From contig OU862909.1 of NCBI GenBank assembly GCA_917880885.1, positions 36,950,405-37,014,404 on the forward strand: a stretch of DNA of 64,000 bases, in the 5' to 3' direction. The stretch comes from Limnephilus marmoratus (taxonomy: Eukaryota > Arthropoda > Insecta > Trichoptera > Limnephilidae). This document shows positions 31,440 to 42,200 of the stretch, in pieces. Numbering within the stretch: the first letter of the stretch is position 1; every line of letters begins with the position of its first letter. The notes under the pieces were generated by a model. It was not told the origin of the DNA. It was given only the letters and a program-made list of their open reading frames with translations, and ran no database searches. The position numbers and the translations under genes are program-made.

Positions 31440-31493
31440 TTAAAGTGCGTTTCCTTTTCGATCACTGACATCAAAATTTATATTATTACTTGC

Positions 31494-31935
31494 AGACCCG
31501 GCCACACGTTGCTGTGGCTAACAAAACACAACGCCATTACCCAATCTTTATTAAATCCACACCTCCCGCTTGCCAGCTGCCCGCTGCCCGCTGCCTGAAT
31601 TGAATATTTGAATTTATCGGCTTTTCTCTATTATAATAAGCATGTATTATACATATAAACTAATTAACTCACCACTAATTATACAATGCTTGCAATGCAA
31701 CATTGGATATTTGAAAAAGGGAAAATCAAATACCTACTTACTGGACATCTATTTTCTAATTTCTTCCGTAGAACGAATTTCAAAAGTGACTACGGCCCGC
31801 CAGCCATCTTAAATCGCACAAAAATATGTTTTCTTTGAATTTCTCGGCTTTTCTCTAATATAATTTAATAAAATCCGTTGCGTAGTTTAAAAAATTAACG
31901 CGCACATACATTTTTAGCGACTTCATTTTATACTA
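31494..31935 (-). mobile_element. Helitron, lepidopteran type
   Basis: The 3' end in reverse is ACCCGGCCACACGTTGCTGT (the CTAG itself is lost or just outside) and the 5' end in reverse is GCGACTTCATTTTATACTAT. GCCAGCTGCCCGCTGCCCGC is a local short repeat. Diverged copy. Confidence 0.7.
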
Positions 31936-31939
31936 TGTA

Positions 31940-32390
31940 ATGATAATGATGATGATGATTATTATTAAAATTAATCTTATCGGTGAACACAGATTAGGTT
32001 ATCTAATTCTATTATAATACTGACAGGAAAACCGAAAACCGAACTTTTATCTCAAACTTTTTTCCTCTTAAAATAATTATACAATCTTAGTTCTCGGTCA
32101 ATGCGGCAAAGTATTCTGAGTTTAAATGTGTTTTCCTCATCAAGGCACGAGTCAAGGTCCGCGACACCCGCAGTTGCACGTTCCGTAATGGATCTGCACC
32201 TTGTCCCTATTTTGTCAACTTCGCCCTTCTTACAGCCACCAGTTTCGACCTTCGTCGTGTTTGGAAACCGTCTGGCTATGTACACAATATTATTATTATC
32301 TTTGAACGATAAGACATTGAACACAATAAGATTATTATCAAACGTACTAATAATTTCGATTGACTGTGATGATGTGTAATATTCCTGCGT
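31940..32390. other. Unassigned sequence
   Basis: A frame of 90 to 92 codons is open on both strands near 32052-32379; I recognise no motif. Confidence 0.35.
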
Positions 32391-33190
32391 ATTCCTGCAT
32401 AATGTAAGTACCTAATGCGTAAAATCTTACTTAATATTATAAACTCCTGCATTATGTAGGTACCTAATGCGTAAAATCTTACTTAATATTTTAAACTCCC
32501 GCATAATGTAGGTACCTAATGCGTAAAATCTTACTTAATATTATAAACTCCTGCATTATGTAGGTACCTAATGCGTAAAATCTTACTTAATATTATAAAC
32601 TCCTGCATAATGTAGGTACCTAATGCGTAAAATCTTACTTAATATTATAAACCTGCATAATGTAGGTACCTAATACGTAAAATCTTACTTAATATTATAA
32701 ACTCCTGCATAATGTAGGTACCTAATGCGTAAAATCTTACTTAATATTATAAACTCCTGCATTATGTAGGTACCTAATGCGTAAAATCTTACTTAATATT
32801 ATAAACTCCTGCATAATGTAGGTACCTAATGCGTAAAATCTTACTTAATATTATAAACCTGCATAATGTAGGTACCTAATACGTAAAATCTTACTTAATA
32901 TTATAAACTCCTGCATAATGTAGGTACCTAATGCGTAAAATCTTACTTAATATTATAAACTCCTGCATAATGTAGGTACCTAAGGGAACGTACCCATACT
33001 ACGTGACACGTTTAGGGGGAGGGGGGGTCTTCAAAATGTCAAAATGGGGGGGGGGGGGGGTTAAGAATTGCACAAAGTTGCTCACGTAGTATGGGTACGT
33101 TCCCTAATGCGTAAAATCTTACTTAATATTATAAACTCCTGCATAATGTAGGTACCTAATGCGTAAAATCTTACTTAATATAATAAACGC
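32391..33190. repeat. 52-bp tandem array, about 13 units
   Basis: The unit is TCCTGCATAATGTAGGTACC followed by TAATGCGTAAAATCTTACTT and AATATTATAAAC. Unit starts are at 32394, 32446, 32498, 32550, 32602, 32652, 32704, 32756, 32808, 32858, 32910, 32962 and about 33136. Two 50-bp units carrying ATACG lie 206 bp apart, giving a four-unit higher-order repeat (32550-32755 and 32756-32961). One unit is interrupted by a MITE. The array ends in GCGAAAGTTTGTATGG, the usual start of a Helitron-type 5' region. Confidence 0.9.
32984..33104 (+). mobile_element. Harbinger-type MITE, copy 2
   Basis: 121 bp; target duplication TAA (32981-32983, 33105-33107). The other array units show the empty site CCTAATGCG, so the 3-bp duplication is proven. 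It has lost part of its interior relative to the other copies. Confidence 0.9.
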
Positions 33191-33528
33191 GAAAGTTTGT
33201 ATGGGTGTATGTGTGTTTGTTACTCTTTAACGCAAAAACTACTGCATGGATTTTAAATTAAGCTTTACAACAATATAGCTCATACATCAGAATAACATAT
33301 AGACTATATATAAATAATGGTAAGAAATTTGTATAAATGAAAATGTGTGTATTTCATCTATTTTAGAGGCAGGGAGGAGAGGCAAGGTGTTGGGGTCCGC
33401 GGAGAGGGAATAGTCGAGGGAGAGAGAAGACGGGGAATTTGGAAGGGAATGGGGACGCACGGGAAAGGACATGCAGGGAGAATCAATTTTTTTAAATGGC
33501 ATTGCAACGCATACCGGGGACCAGCTAG
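33188..33528 (+). mobile_element. Helitron 3' part, copy 3 of the G-rich type
   Basis: GCGAAAGTTTGTATGG, then a purine-rich core and the end GCATACCGGGGACCAGCTAG followed by T. Its 5' half may include the tandem array. Confidence 0.7.
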
Positions 33529-33706
33529 TAAACTTATAATTTCAACATTAGAATTAACTATAGGAACCCACCAATAATGTGGGTAACTAATTTTATTTTA
33601 GTGATAATAATTCTGTATTTGAAATGTGTATTTATTTTGTTTAAATTTTTTGATCTGCTAAAAATTGACAGATCTAAATATTATGAATCTTTATTCTATT
33701 CAATTT

Positions 33707-34050
33707 GGGAGGCGGGAATGGGTACCGCCGCCCCGGGAACCTTTATTGGATAACCAACACCTCTGCCATAGGTCACCCCAAGTGGTTCGCTACGTTTGGT
33801 GATTTAGCAGGGGTGCCCGGGTTCATGGGGTGAGGTTTGTCTAGGTCTTGGAGGCGGATGACTAAGACACACTGAACCCCAGATTCCTACCCACCCCTTA
33901 AACCCTTTTCCTTCCCAGAACTCTCCTCTCCTTCCTTTCCTTAAAAAAACCCTCCACACAGCATCCCCAAAGATGACATAGGCCCTGAGGGAAATTGTTT
34001 TCCTCAGGGCCTCCTGTGTGGAGCTCATGTAAAAAAAAAAAAAAAAAAAT
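33707..34050 (-). mobile_element. SINE-P, full-length short form
   Basis: The reading strand for the poly(A) end is plus here: the sequence on this strand runs from AATTTGGGAGGCGGGAATGG to a 20-base A run at 34030-34050, so the sense strand is the plus strand in base order while other copies such as 51795-52135 are inverted. It holds CCCTGAGGGAAATTGTTTTC and CTCAGGGCC, a stem-loop just before the A tail. Confidence 0.7.
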
Positions 34051-34154
34051 ATAATGCAAAATTACTTTGTGGCACCATTTTTTATGTAGATATTAATGAA
34101 ACGTGTTGTTCCAGTCAACAATAATAAAACGGTCCTTAAAATAAAGTGTTTAAT

Positions 34155-34390
34155 TATTAATAATTGTAGAATTTGTAGAGCGCCGTTTTTGTAAAAAATC
34201 ACCTCAAGGGCGCTGGACAATTAAAGAATTCATAGGTTTTATCTAATTTTACCATTTACAAATAGATACAGAAACATACTTACCTGGCAGGTCACTTCCG
34301 ATTTTATGCTTGGAGAAGATACGGCTTTGCACGCGGAGGACATTATATTTAAAACACTGGACATTGCACGATTTTACATTTGCTACCCCC
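34155..34390 (-). mobile_element. Family T copy
   Basis: GTAGAGCGCCGTTTTTGTAA, AAAATCACCTCAAGGGCGCT, then a segment (GCACGCGGAGGACATTAT) shared with 26706-26790. Confidence 0.7.
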
Positions 34391-34393
34391 ATC

Positions 34394-35305
34394 CAATGAC
34401 GTTATATAAATAGACTCGCCATAGTCTCATATACTCACAATATAATGTGGAAAGTAAGGAACACTCTTTTGTTTTCAGCGATTTTCAGTATAATTTATTA
34501 ATTCAAAAGTTTATTCCTGTGTGATAAAGATAGACAATCAAATAATGCGTGTGTATGAATGACATGAATATATGAGCGGGCGGCGTATTGCTTGTCACTT
34601 TTTGATGGAACGTTAGTTGTCACCTTTTCTTGAGGCCCACTAGAATAAAAGGTCCGGCTGCCTCTCGGAGTTTGATATGTCGTGCTATGCAAAATACTAT
34701 AGGGCAACGACAGTTTTTAAATGGTGGCGATTGTCATCAATACTTGTTAGAACTACTGATTTATGTGTTGTTTTACCGCAAGCAAACAAATAAACAGAGT
34801 ATTTAGGCTGATCAGTCTACTTTAAAACAGTGAAGTTTACTTAGCAACAGAAATTTGGCTGTTGCGCGTCCAGACCCGTTACTTTAGTAGGACTTGAATT
34901 TTCTCTAATGACGCATAAAATCTTTGGGCGGAAAGCAATTGTATTATTTTTATAATCGATAATAATAAGTAATTTGCATGTATTTACAAATGAAATGTTA
35001 TTCCTTTGCTTTTACGACTGTTTACCGTGTAATGGAAACATTTTCTCATCACACAAGAGGGAATTTTGGCGCTTTTTAATGCAATTTATTTACTAGTAGG
35101 ACACGACCTTACTCGACGCGTGGTAGTTTAGTACTAATAATAATAATAATAATAATTGGATAATTTGTATAGCGCCGTTTTTGTGAAAAATCACCTCAAG
35201 GGCGCTTAAAGTACTAAAGTACTAGAAATCGAGCACTCTACACTTGTCTTGTTGGCTTCCCATTATGAGATTTCTACCCCGCGTCTAAAGTATGTAACGT
35301 CTTTG
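34394..35305 (+). mobile_element. Non-autonomous hAT-type element, copy 2
   Basis: 912 bp; ends CAATGACGTTA and AACGTCTTTG, 8-bp duplication CCCCCATC (34386-34393, 35306-35313). It matches 18210-19052 throughout, apart from a short family T insertion at about 35139-35207. Confidence 0.9.
35139..35207 (-). mobile_element. Short family T insertion inside the hAT-type element
   Basis: An (AAT)n run, TTGGATAATTTGTATAGCGC and CACCTCAAGGGCGCT are absent from the sister copy (near 18955-18975). AGTACTAA borders both sides. The minus strand is a 5'-truncated 3' end with an (ATT)n tail, as target-primed insertion gives. Confidence 0.8.
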
Positions 35306-35313
35306 CCCCCATC

Positions 35314-36180
35314 ACTATTAGTATTACATTTATTAACAGATTATTGCCAAAAGTAGAGTTGAATTTATTTTGAAAGACTGGAGAATTTAGGACTCTTTAG
35401 AACTAGAGAATGTTCATGAAATGACCTTTATAGACGCTTGCAAATAAGCTTATTTTACAAATTAGTTATTTCCAATGTCGCGGGCATTGAAGGTGAAGGT
35501 GAAAGGTTTTTGAGTTTATGGATACGACGTACAAATATACCAACTGAATCGCTTGTCTGGATTTGGAAAGATTCTTTTTTAAATAAATAATAATTTTCTC
35601 AACACATCCATCAGTTCCAATTTCACCTTCAAAAGTTCACGCTCGTACTTACGTATTCGCAAATGAAATTCCTCTCTTTCTGTTACGTGAGTCTTTTTAT
35701 GAGAATCACATCCTTATATGTATAATTGTAGAAATACATTTCCTTCTGTTTTCACATCCTCAGAAGAACACACCTCGGAAAGGTTACAAAGAAGCTATCA
35801 GCTATTTGAGGTGTATTGTAATGTGTCATGTGCATTTTGGTACCAAAAAATACCTAATGATGTCCTTACCACCAGCTACACACAACATTCACTTCTCAGA
35901 AGTACGTGCAGTAAATACAATAATATCTTTCAAAAGCTGATATTTTCCGTCAGTCCTCGGGTCAATTAAATAAATGAATATTAGAAAAACTTATAACTAA
36001 TTGCTAATTACGAATCCTTTACCCCAGCTGTGTAATATTTTCTCATTCCCATTATGTTGTTTTTCTGTTTTTAATTATGTTTACCTTTGAACATTATCCT
36101 ATGATATGAAAATGTATTATTTATTATACATATTTGTAAAAAGCACTAACTTTGTGGCTCGCCATAATTTACAATAAAAA
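35314..36180. other. Unassigned 0.87 kb
   Basis: An 83-codon frame at 35718-35969 has no motif I recognise; nothing else was seen. Confidence 0.4.
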
Positions 36181-36372
36181 AACACATAAATTTGTTTAAG
36201 ACCACTTTTATTTTAAAACACTCTTACGGCTTCAGAAGCACCCTTCCTTCGTCAGAAGAATATTATAATATTCATAATTATTATAATATTCTCCTGACGA
36301 AGGAAGGGTGCTTCTGAAACCGGTAGTGTTTTAAAATAAAAGTGGTCTTAAACAAATTTATGTGTTTTTTTT
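36181..36372. repeat. 192 bp palindrome, Penelope-like terminal repeats head to head
   Basis: The arms ACACATAAATTTGTTTAAGA ... TCTTAAACAAATTTATGTGT face each other across ATTATAATATTCATAATTAT. The right arm carries CTGACGA, GAAG/CTTC and GAAACCGGTA; the left arm has the same core with changes (GAAGCCGTAA). Inverted terminal repeats with hammerhead cores fit Penelope-like elements; no reverse transcriptase is nearby. Confidence 0.7.
36290..36328 (+). ncRNA. Hammerhead-like ribozyme motif
   Basis: CTGACGA (36294-36300), stem II GAAG-GGTG-CTTC, GAAAC (36316-36320), then CGGTA. Same layout as 14595-14640 with a different stem II. Confidence 0.45.
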
Positions 36373-37061
36373 ATTGTATTTATTATACGTTTAGTACGTA
36401 GTTTAATTTCACATTATCTATCCTATGAACTATAATCTCCGTTTTTATTTCTTTTTCTTTTTTAAAAAGATTTCCTTTTCTAACAATTCCATTTTATACT
36501 TTCTTAACATTTGTACATATATGAATTTTATGCGGAAACTTCGCTAATAAAACACGTATAACAGTATATTTCCCTGATAAACTAAAATAAAATAAATAAA
36601 ATACCTGTAATTTCATTACATTGTCTTCTGTGAATGTTGGATTCAATCGGTATCATAGCTTAAATATTAAAATCAATTGTTTTTTCCTTGTATGTTTTAC
36701 TACGCCCCATCTTCCAATGTTATATTTAGACTTTAATCTTTGATTCCGAGTACACAGTTTATCTTGGAAAAAATGTAACATTTCAGATTGGCCTGGTATT
36801 TCTGTGGAGGACAAAATCAAAGAGAGCGACCTCTACCAACGTCAATCATTCGTAAATGTGAAAAATGTTTTATTTTATATCTTGAAAACACTAATGCTTT
36901 TGGAGATTATTGTTTAAAATAGTTCCTAGTTAAATCTTGACGTCTAAATTTCTGAGTTTCGCTAAAATAATCTATCGGACGTTAAAATACATTTTTTTAA
37001 GATTGCTGTTCATCTGCTTCTATGGCCATTTCATAAAAATGTATTAATCTCTTATTCCCAA
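36373..37061. other. Unassigned AT-rich sequence
   Basis: No gene or repeat recognised. Confidence 0.4.
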
Positions 37062-37321
37062 TTTGGGAGTCCGGTTTTATTTTCTAATCTGGGAGGGTAT
37101 GGGTAGTGCCGCCTCGGGAATATTTACTGGATAACCAACACTCATGCCATGAGTGGTTCCCTGAGTGGTTCGCTATGTTTGATGACTTAGCAGAGGTGCC
37201 GAGGTGCATGGTGTGGGTTCCGCGCGTTTTCATCCCACGACAAAACTTCCCCCCACAAAATATCCCCGACAAAAAATCCTACGGACAAAACATCCCCCAA
37301 AAAAATATCTACTAAAACCTG

Positions 37322-37342
37322 ACCAACCTAACCTAACCTAAC
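37322..37342. repeat. CCTAA run
   Basis: CCAACCTAACCTAACCTAAC, short telomere-like run. Confidence 0.6.
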
Positions 37343-37347
37343 AAAAC

Positions 37348-37620
37348 ATGGGACAAAAATAATACAGAAATCCTGTAAAGACAATAAATTATTGTTCAAA
37401 AATAGTAAAATGAGACCAAAATGATACAGACATCCTGCTGTAAAGACAATAAATTATTTTTCAAAAATAGTGAAATGGGACAAAAATAATACAGACATCC
37501 TAAAGACAATAATTTATTGTTCAAAAATAGTGAAATGGGACAAAAATAATACAGACATCCTAAACACAATAATTTATTGTTCAAAAATAGTGAAATGGGA
37601 CAAAATTAATACAGACATTC
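37348..37620. repeat. ~60 bp tandem array, 4.4 units
   Basis: The unit is ATGGGACAAAAATAATACAG then ACATCCTAAAGACAATAATT and TATTGTTCAAAAATAGTGAA. The first two units have a few extra bases (CTGTAAAG). Because 60 is a multiple of three, a repetitive minus-strand frame results (NNKLLSLGCLYYFCPISLF repeated); it is not taken as a gene. Confidence 0.85.
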
Positions 37621-37890
37621 GTATTACAATGTTGTGAGGATTATTTAGGTTTTAGTGGCGAATGCGTTTGCCCGCGTACTGCGGTTCGGGAGAGACTGGT
37701 TGAGAGAGACGTTAAATATAGTGTATCCGTACTCTCTTAACCCATCGCCTTGCACTGCAATGGGAGGGATGGATTCATACGTCCGTCACTCCTGGACACA
37801 TTAAGCACCAGATTCCTACCCACCCCTCGTATCTTTTTCCTTCCCAGAAGTTCCTCTCCTTCCTTTCACTAAAAAGACTTTTTTTAAATG

Positions 37891-38544
37891 ACACATTCCT
37901 CGATGGAGTAATTGTAAAAAAAATACGAAAATATGAAAAATGAAAAGTTGTAAAATACATTTTGTACATTTCTTTGTCCTCTTCTTTCACTTGTGTCCAT
38001 TTAGCTAATGATTTAAATTGTTTCACTGGCCTACAAACACAATGCTTTTTCACATTAAAAATAGTTTCACCAACACACAAGGATCTCAAAAAGAGTTCAA
38101 CTTAATACAAGATGACTTCTTTTCTTCGCCAAATTATTTTCTGTGTGCAAACCTGTTTTACAAAACCTCGATGTAACCTTTCTCTCTTTCTCATAAACGA
38201 GACAAGTAGGTAATAGAGAGGGAATCTGCAACGGAGCTCTCATCGGCAGTGCCGTACCATTATCAAAATGAATTTTGGATAAAGATGTAAGAAATCCTGG
38301 AAAATGTCGTGCTCATATTAGCAACCCACGCCCTCCGCGCGCAATCCTTAGAAAGTGTATTTGAATACATCTTCCTGCGGGAATCCCAGGCATTCTGGAT
38401 GCCAGCCGCTATAAATAGAGAGTTCGCTAATAAACCTGCAACCTCCGGGGTGGAGTGGTACCTGCAGCTAGAACCTAGTTATTGCAGGGCGAGGGCGCAG
38501 TTATTGACTGTGTGGGAGTAGATGCCAATTACAAGTCCTATTTT
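37891..38544. other. Unassigned sequence
   Basis: A minus-strand frame reaching 38089 and a plus-strand frame at 38309-38521 (70 codons) show no recognised motif. Confidence 0.35.
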
Positions 38545-38975
38545 TGTAAACCATTGCACTCTTCTATGGAATTCTAACCTCTTTTTTGCGAATATAGTTC
38601 CAACTGTTCCCAACCATCTGATTTCCAGTGAGACTATAGTATCCCCAATTGAGGTATACGTTGTGAGGCTGAAGGTAGTGGGGAGGGGAAGGAGATGGGA
38701 AATAGGAAAGTGGGGAGTACCTGGCTATTCAGATCTGGTCACAAAACACGGCTAAAGACATTACAAGCAACATTTCAATTCTGAGTGGTGGTCTTACACC
38801 AGGACGATACTGAGAGTAGCTTCCACTCTGAAACGTACCGCAAGTAGGTATAGATACCTTATGATATTTTAAATGATTAAATTGTGAAATAACACAAATC
38901 AATCAATAAAATTTACTCGTGTTCGATTTGTACCCGTTATTTTCAGATTGCTATTCTCATGCCTTGACCACGGAG
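38545..38975 (-). mobile_element. SINE-A copy, diverged head
   Basis: CCCCAATTGAGGTATACGTT, CTATTCAGATCTGGTCACAA and TTTCAATTCTGAGTGGTGGT mark the body in reverse; the tRNA-like head at 38915-38975 is decayed. Confidence 0.75.
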
Positions 38976-38984
38976 GCTAACCTA

Positions 38985-39015
38985 TCGTAACCTAACTTAA
39001 CCTAACCTAACCAGA
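38985..39015. repeat. CCTAA run
   Basis: CGTAACCTAACTTAACCTAA, then CCTAACC. Confidence 0.6.
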
Positions 39016-39189
39016 CGTAGAATTTCTAGGCAATGACTTGATAGTTTTTGCTTAGGGAATTCGATATATACTTACTTCGTTTGTGAGAAATCAAATGATG
39101 TTATCTTTTGATTTCTCACGTGTCATAAAATATATGGAGAGATTACAATTGTTCTACTATTGTCAAAAGTCTATGTGCTCCATCAAATA

Positions 39190-39375
39190 AATATGCTTTT
39201 TGAGTGTTATTCAGTATAAGTTACCCAACTGCCCGGAGCCCGTGGATGACATCCCCTATTTGGGAAATGTTAGGCTAAACGAGTTGGAGGAGGGACGGTA
39301 CCGGGGAAGAGGACGGTTGAGAACTATCTGGCTATCCAAATCTGGTCATTTCTTAGAGTAATGCCATTTCGATCA
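39190..39375 (-). mobile_element. Degenerate SINE-A body
   Basis: GGATGACATCCCCTATTTGG, GAGAACTATCTGGCTATCCA and AATCTGGTCA resemble the SINE-A body in reverse. Confidence 0.45.
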
Positions 39376-39379
39376 AATC

Positions 39380-40050
39380 GATTTCAATCTGATCATAATT
39401 TTTTATTTTATTTTTTATTTAGTAACTATACATTTATTATTTTTTACATTTTTATATGAAACATGTTAGGTGTTATATAAAATAGAAAACATATTCGTAG
39501 TCCTCCTCACTAGGAGATCCTGTGCTGAGGGGGACTATGTTTTGGATAAGTTTTCAGCGACTTTTATGGTTTAACTTCATTGTTTAGATAAGGTTTTCCA
39601 GAAACTTCGATGACGATGTTTTAAGTATACTAGTAAGTTCATTTTCCGATAGTTCCTTCAGCCAACATTTAATGTCCTTAATGTAGCTATTTTTTGTTTT
39701 AATTTGTTTGATACTAAGTGTGACTTTGTTATATAACTTTACTGCTAAAAATTCAGAACTTCTTTGTCCAGATGAAGAGTTACACTATGGTATATTAAGT
39801 ATGTCTGTTTGTTTGGCTCTGGTTTTATGAGCATGTGAGATGTCTGCCTCTGAATCATTTTTGTGGTGATGTACTAGAATGTTTTTGGCATAGATTTTCT
39901 GTATGCTTGGAACATCAAACTGTTTAAAAATATCTGTTTTGACGTCCTTATGGGGACCTTTAGTATGGTCTTAATGATGCAATTCTGAGTTATTTTATGT
40001 GCTGCTGAGCCCCATCCTGTTACTCCATATTCAAATTCACCAGGAACTTC
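39380..40050 (-). pseudogene. LINE C-terminal fragment and 3' end
   Basis: The minus strand reads FEYGVTGWGSAAHKITQNCI then IKTILKVPIRTSKQIF, which match the region after the palm of Jockey/CR1-type reverse transcriptases (YGIxxWG....Q..ILK). Weaker text continues to about 39700, and TTTTATTTTTTATTTAGTAA near 39400 may be the 3' end. The 5' part is absent. Confidence 0.65.
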
Positions 40051-40055
40051 CGTTC

Positions 40056-40261
40056 TAGAGGGAGATATAAAATAAAATTTATAAAAATACGTGAAATAGT
40101 ACAAAACAATAACATGCTTATTTACTGACACCGTGCCGGGTTACGAAGCGGGGTCATTTTGGCGGTCATAATAATAAACATTTTGTAAATTAATTCGATG
40201 ACATTTTACGTTTGCTCTGCACTTTCTATCTGTCTGTTACGTTGGACTATATCTATATGTT
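40056..40261. other. Unassigned sequence
   Basis: Nothing recognised. Confidence 0.3.
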
Positions 40262-40654
40262 AAAGATCTGCAACCGGGCTCGAAAAGAAGAAGATGGAGA
40301 GATACGAAATTACGAATGTTGGAGGAGAGCGCTAACATTTACAGCGACAAAATCGATGCGAAAATTGCGAAAATGATTAATAAAACACGACTGGTTTCAA
40401 ATAGAGCAAAAATCTCGCGGGCATTTTCTTAAACAGCATTTAAAGAAACACTGTGAATTTTTTCATGCATATAACTTGTAAAATAACTGAAACAAACGTG
40501 TTTATAATAATTTTTGGAGCATACTTTGCGATTTTTTTCTATCGAGGGAATTTTATATATTTTGCGCTTCGGTGCGGGCAAAGTCTAGATATTATCTTCA
40601 AGAATAACATATATATTTTTTAAGAGCTTTAAAACTTATCGTGTTTAAGGGAAA
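40262..40654 (+). repeat. Dispersed ~390 bp repeat, copy 2
   Basis: Matches 7136-7510 in the same orientation. A Helitron interrupts or abuts it at 40655, after GTGTTTAAGGGAAA. Confidence 0.8.
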
Positions 40655-41076
40655 TCTCTATAAATAAAAATGAATTTCCGAAATGTATGTACGCACGTAT
40701 CTTCCGAATTACTGCACCAAATTGTATAATTCTTTTATTTTTATGTTCGTTAATGTCAGGACAAGGTTTGTATAAAACTACTGGTGAGCTCTGGCATTAT
40801 GAAATTTGTATTAAAAAAATTGCAATAGGTGGCACGCGAGCTGTTTGAAAACTGAATGTATGGAATGCGGGAGCGGGGAGGGGGGAGGGGTAACTCGGGA
40901 GGGGGGTTCACGGGAAAGGGGGAGTGGAGTAGGGAGAGGGAAGGTTGAGGAGGCGGAGTGGGAACACGTGAGAGGAACGGGAGGCGGAAGGGGAACGGGA
41001 CAAATGGGAAAGGACACGCAGGGAGAAACAATTTCTTTATTAAATGGCATAGCAACGCATGCCGGGAACCAGCTAG
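40655..41076 (+). mobile_element. Non-autonomous Helitron with G-rich core, copy 4
   Basis: Starts TCTCTATAAATAAAAATGAA after an A and ends GCATGCCGGGAACCAGCTAG before a T, the Helitron A^T target rule. The core at 40860-41010 is purine-rich. Confidence 0.85.
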
Positions 41077-41671
41077 TATGTAATAAATCGTTAGAAATCC
41101 GGGTTGCGGGCCCTTAAGTCATTAGGCAATTAGGTAAAAGTAATTGATTAACAAAATTCATAATGTGAAGCATACTATCCAAAGGTAATAGAATACGCAC
41201 ACTACCTATACCCAATGACTAAAATAAAATGCCGCACACGAGTTCGATTCTATGAACAACGCCACTGTACGTGTTTCGGTGACATTTCGGCTTTACCCAA
41301 TGATTATTTATTTTTTAATTAGTTTCAATGATAAAGTTTGCACGTGAAGTAATAAGTAAGTAAGTAATCATAATATGAAAATAATGTCATCACTTTCACA
41401 GTCTTCCTCACTGGGATTTCCTGTTCTGATACGGCCGGCCGTAGTTTTAATAATATTGTATTTAGTTTCTAGTTGTTTTTACATTGTTTTCATAATTTGC
41501 AAATTGATTATCACTCTGTTCTCTCAGCCATGTTTTTACTTTAGTTTTATACATCAAATTCTGTTATTTTTTGTTTGAAATTCGATTTGGTAAAAAGCAT
41601 TTTATAGTATCGAAGCTTGAAATTTAATTTTTTGTATTTCTTGGGCATTAACTATGTAACAATTTCTAGAC
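41077..41671. other. Unassigned sequence
   Basis: A 67-codon hydrophobic frame at 41375-41578 has no recognised motif. Confidence 0.35.
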
Positions 41672-41865
41672 ATTTTGTTCTTTAAAGAGTTTTATTAAAT
41701 GTACATTTGTTACTTAAATTTAATTTTTCCGCGACCGGTTTCGATACAACCGTATCATTCACGTCGTGAATGCTCGTGAATGATACGGTTGTATCGAAAC
41801 CGGTCGCGGAAAAATTAAATTTAAGTAACAAATGTACATTTAATAAAACTCTTTAAAAAACAAAA
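41672..41865. repeat. ~190 bp palindrome with hammerhead-like cores
   Basis: The arms ACATTTTGTTCTTTAAAGAG... and their inverse are almost identical. Each holds GATAC-GGTT-GTATC followed by GAAACCGGTCG; the CUGANGA box reads GTGAAT, so it is imperfect. A decayed relative without the centre lies at 50470-50620. Confidence 0.75.
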
Positions 41866-41999
41866 TGTCTTGAAATTTAATATTATCCAAAGGTATGGGT
41901 CCAAAAGATGTTCACGAATTAGGAATAACCTGTATAATTTGGCGCACTGCTCTTTGTGTTCGGCAGTGGGAGTATTCAGATAAAACTTTTTTTTAATAA

Positions 42000-42200
42000 A
42001 GTTTTTGTATTTATTTTTAAATTAATGAGTAAAACCTCAAATTGTGATATTTAATTAAATGAAGAGAATATTAGCGAATCTCAATCGAAAATCTGATAAC
42101 AGGAAAATCAGAAAAAGGTACGTCCACATCTGGGACTCGAACCCAGGACCTTCGCCTTGCCGCGCCGGCCGGGGCGAAACTCTACCAACTGAACATATTA
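42000..42200 (-). mobile_element. SINE-B, 3' half and head (left of mariner)
   Basis: The tail in reverse AAATTGTGATATTTAATTAA and the head GGGACTCGAACCCAGGACCT precede the mariner insertion. The remainder follows at 43093. Confidence 0.8.

Larger units (their letters stand above)
37062..37890 (-). mobile_element. SINE-P long form with an insert
   Basis: The head (37062-37215, CTGGGAGGGTATGGGTAGTG) and the tail (37672-37890, CATCGCCTTGCACTGCAATG, CCAGATTCCTACCCACCCCT) are separated by about 450 bp that include a CCTAA run and a 60-bp tandem array. Confidence 0.65.

Noticed and set aside
32391..33190. CRISPR-like array of regular repeats
   Set aside because: The units are contiguous with no unique spacers, and the window is eukaryotic.
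37396..37584. Repetitive hydrophobic protein
   Set aside because: It only reflects a 60-bp tandem repeat whose length is a multiple of three.
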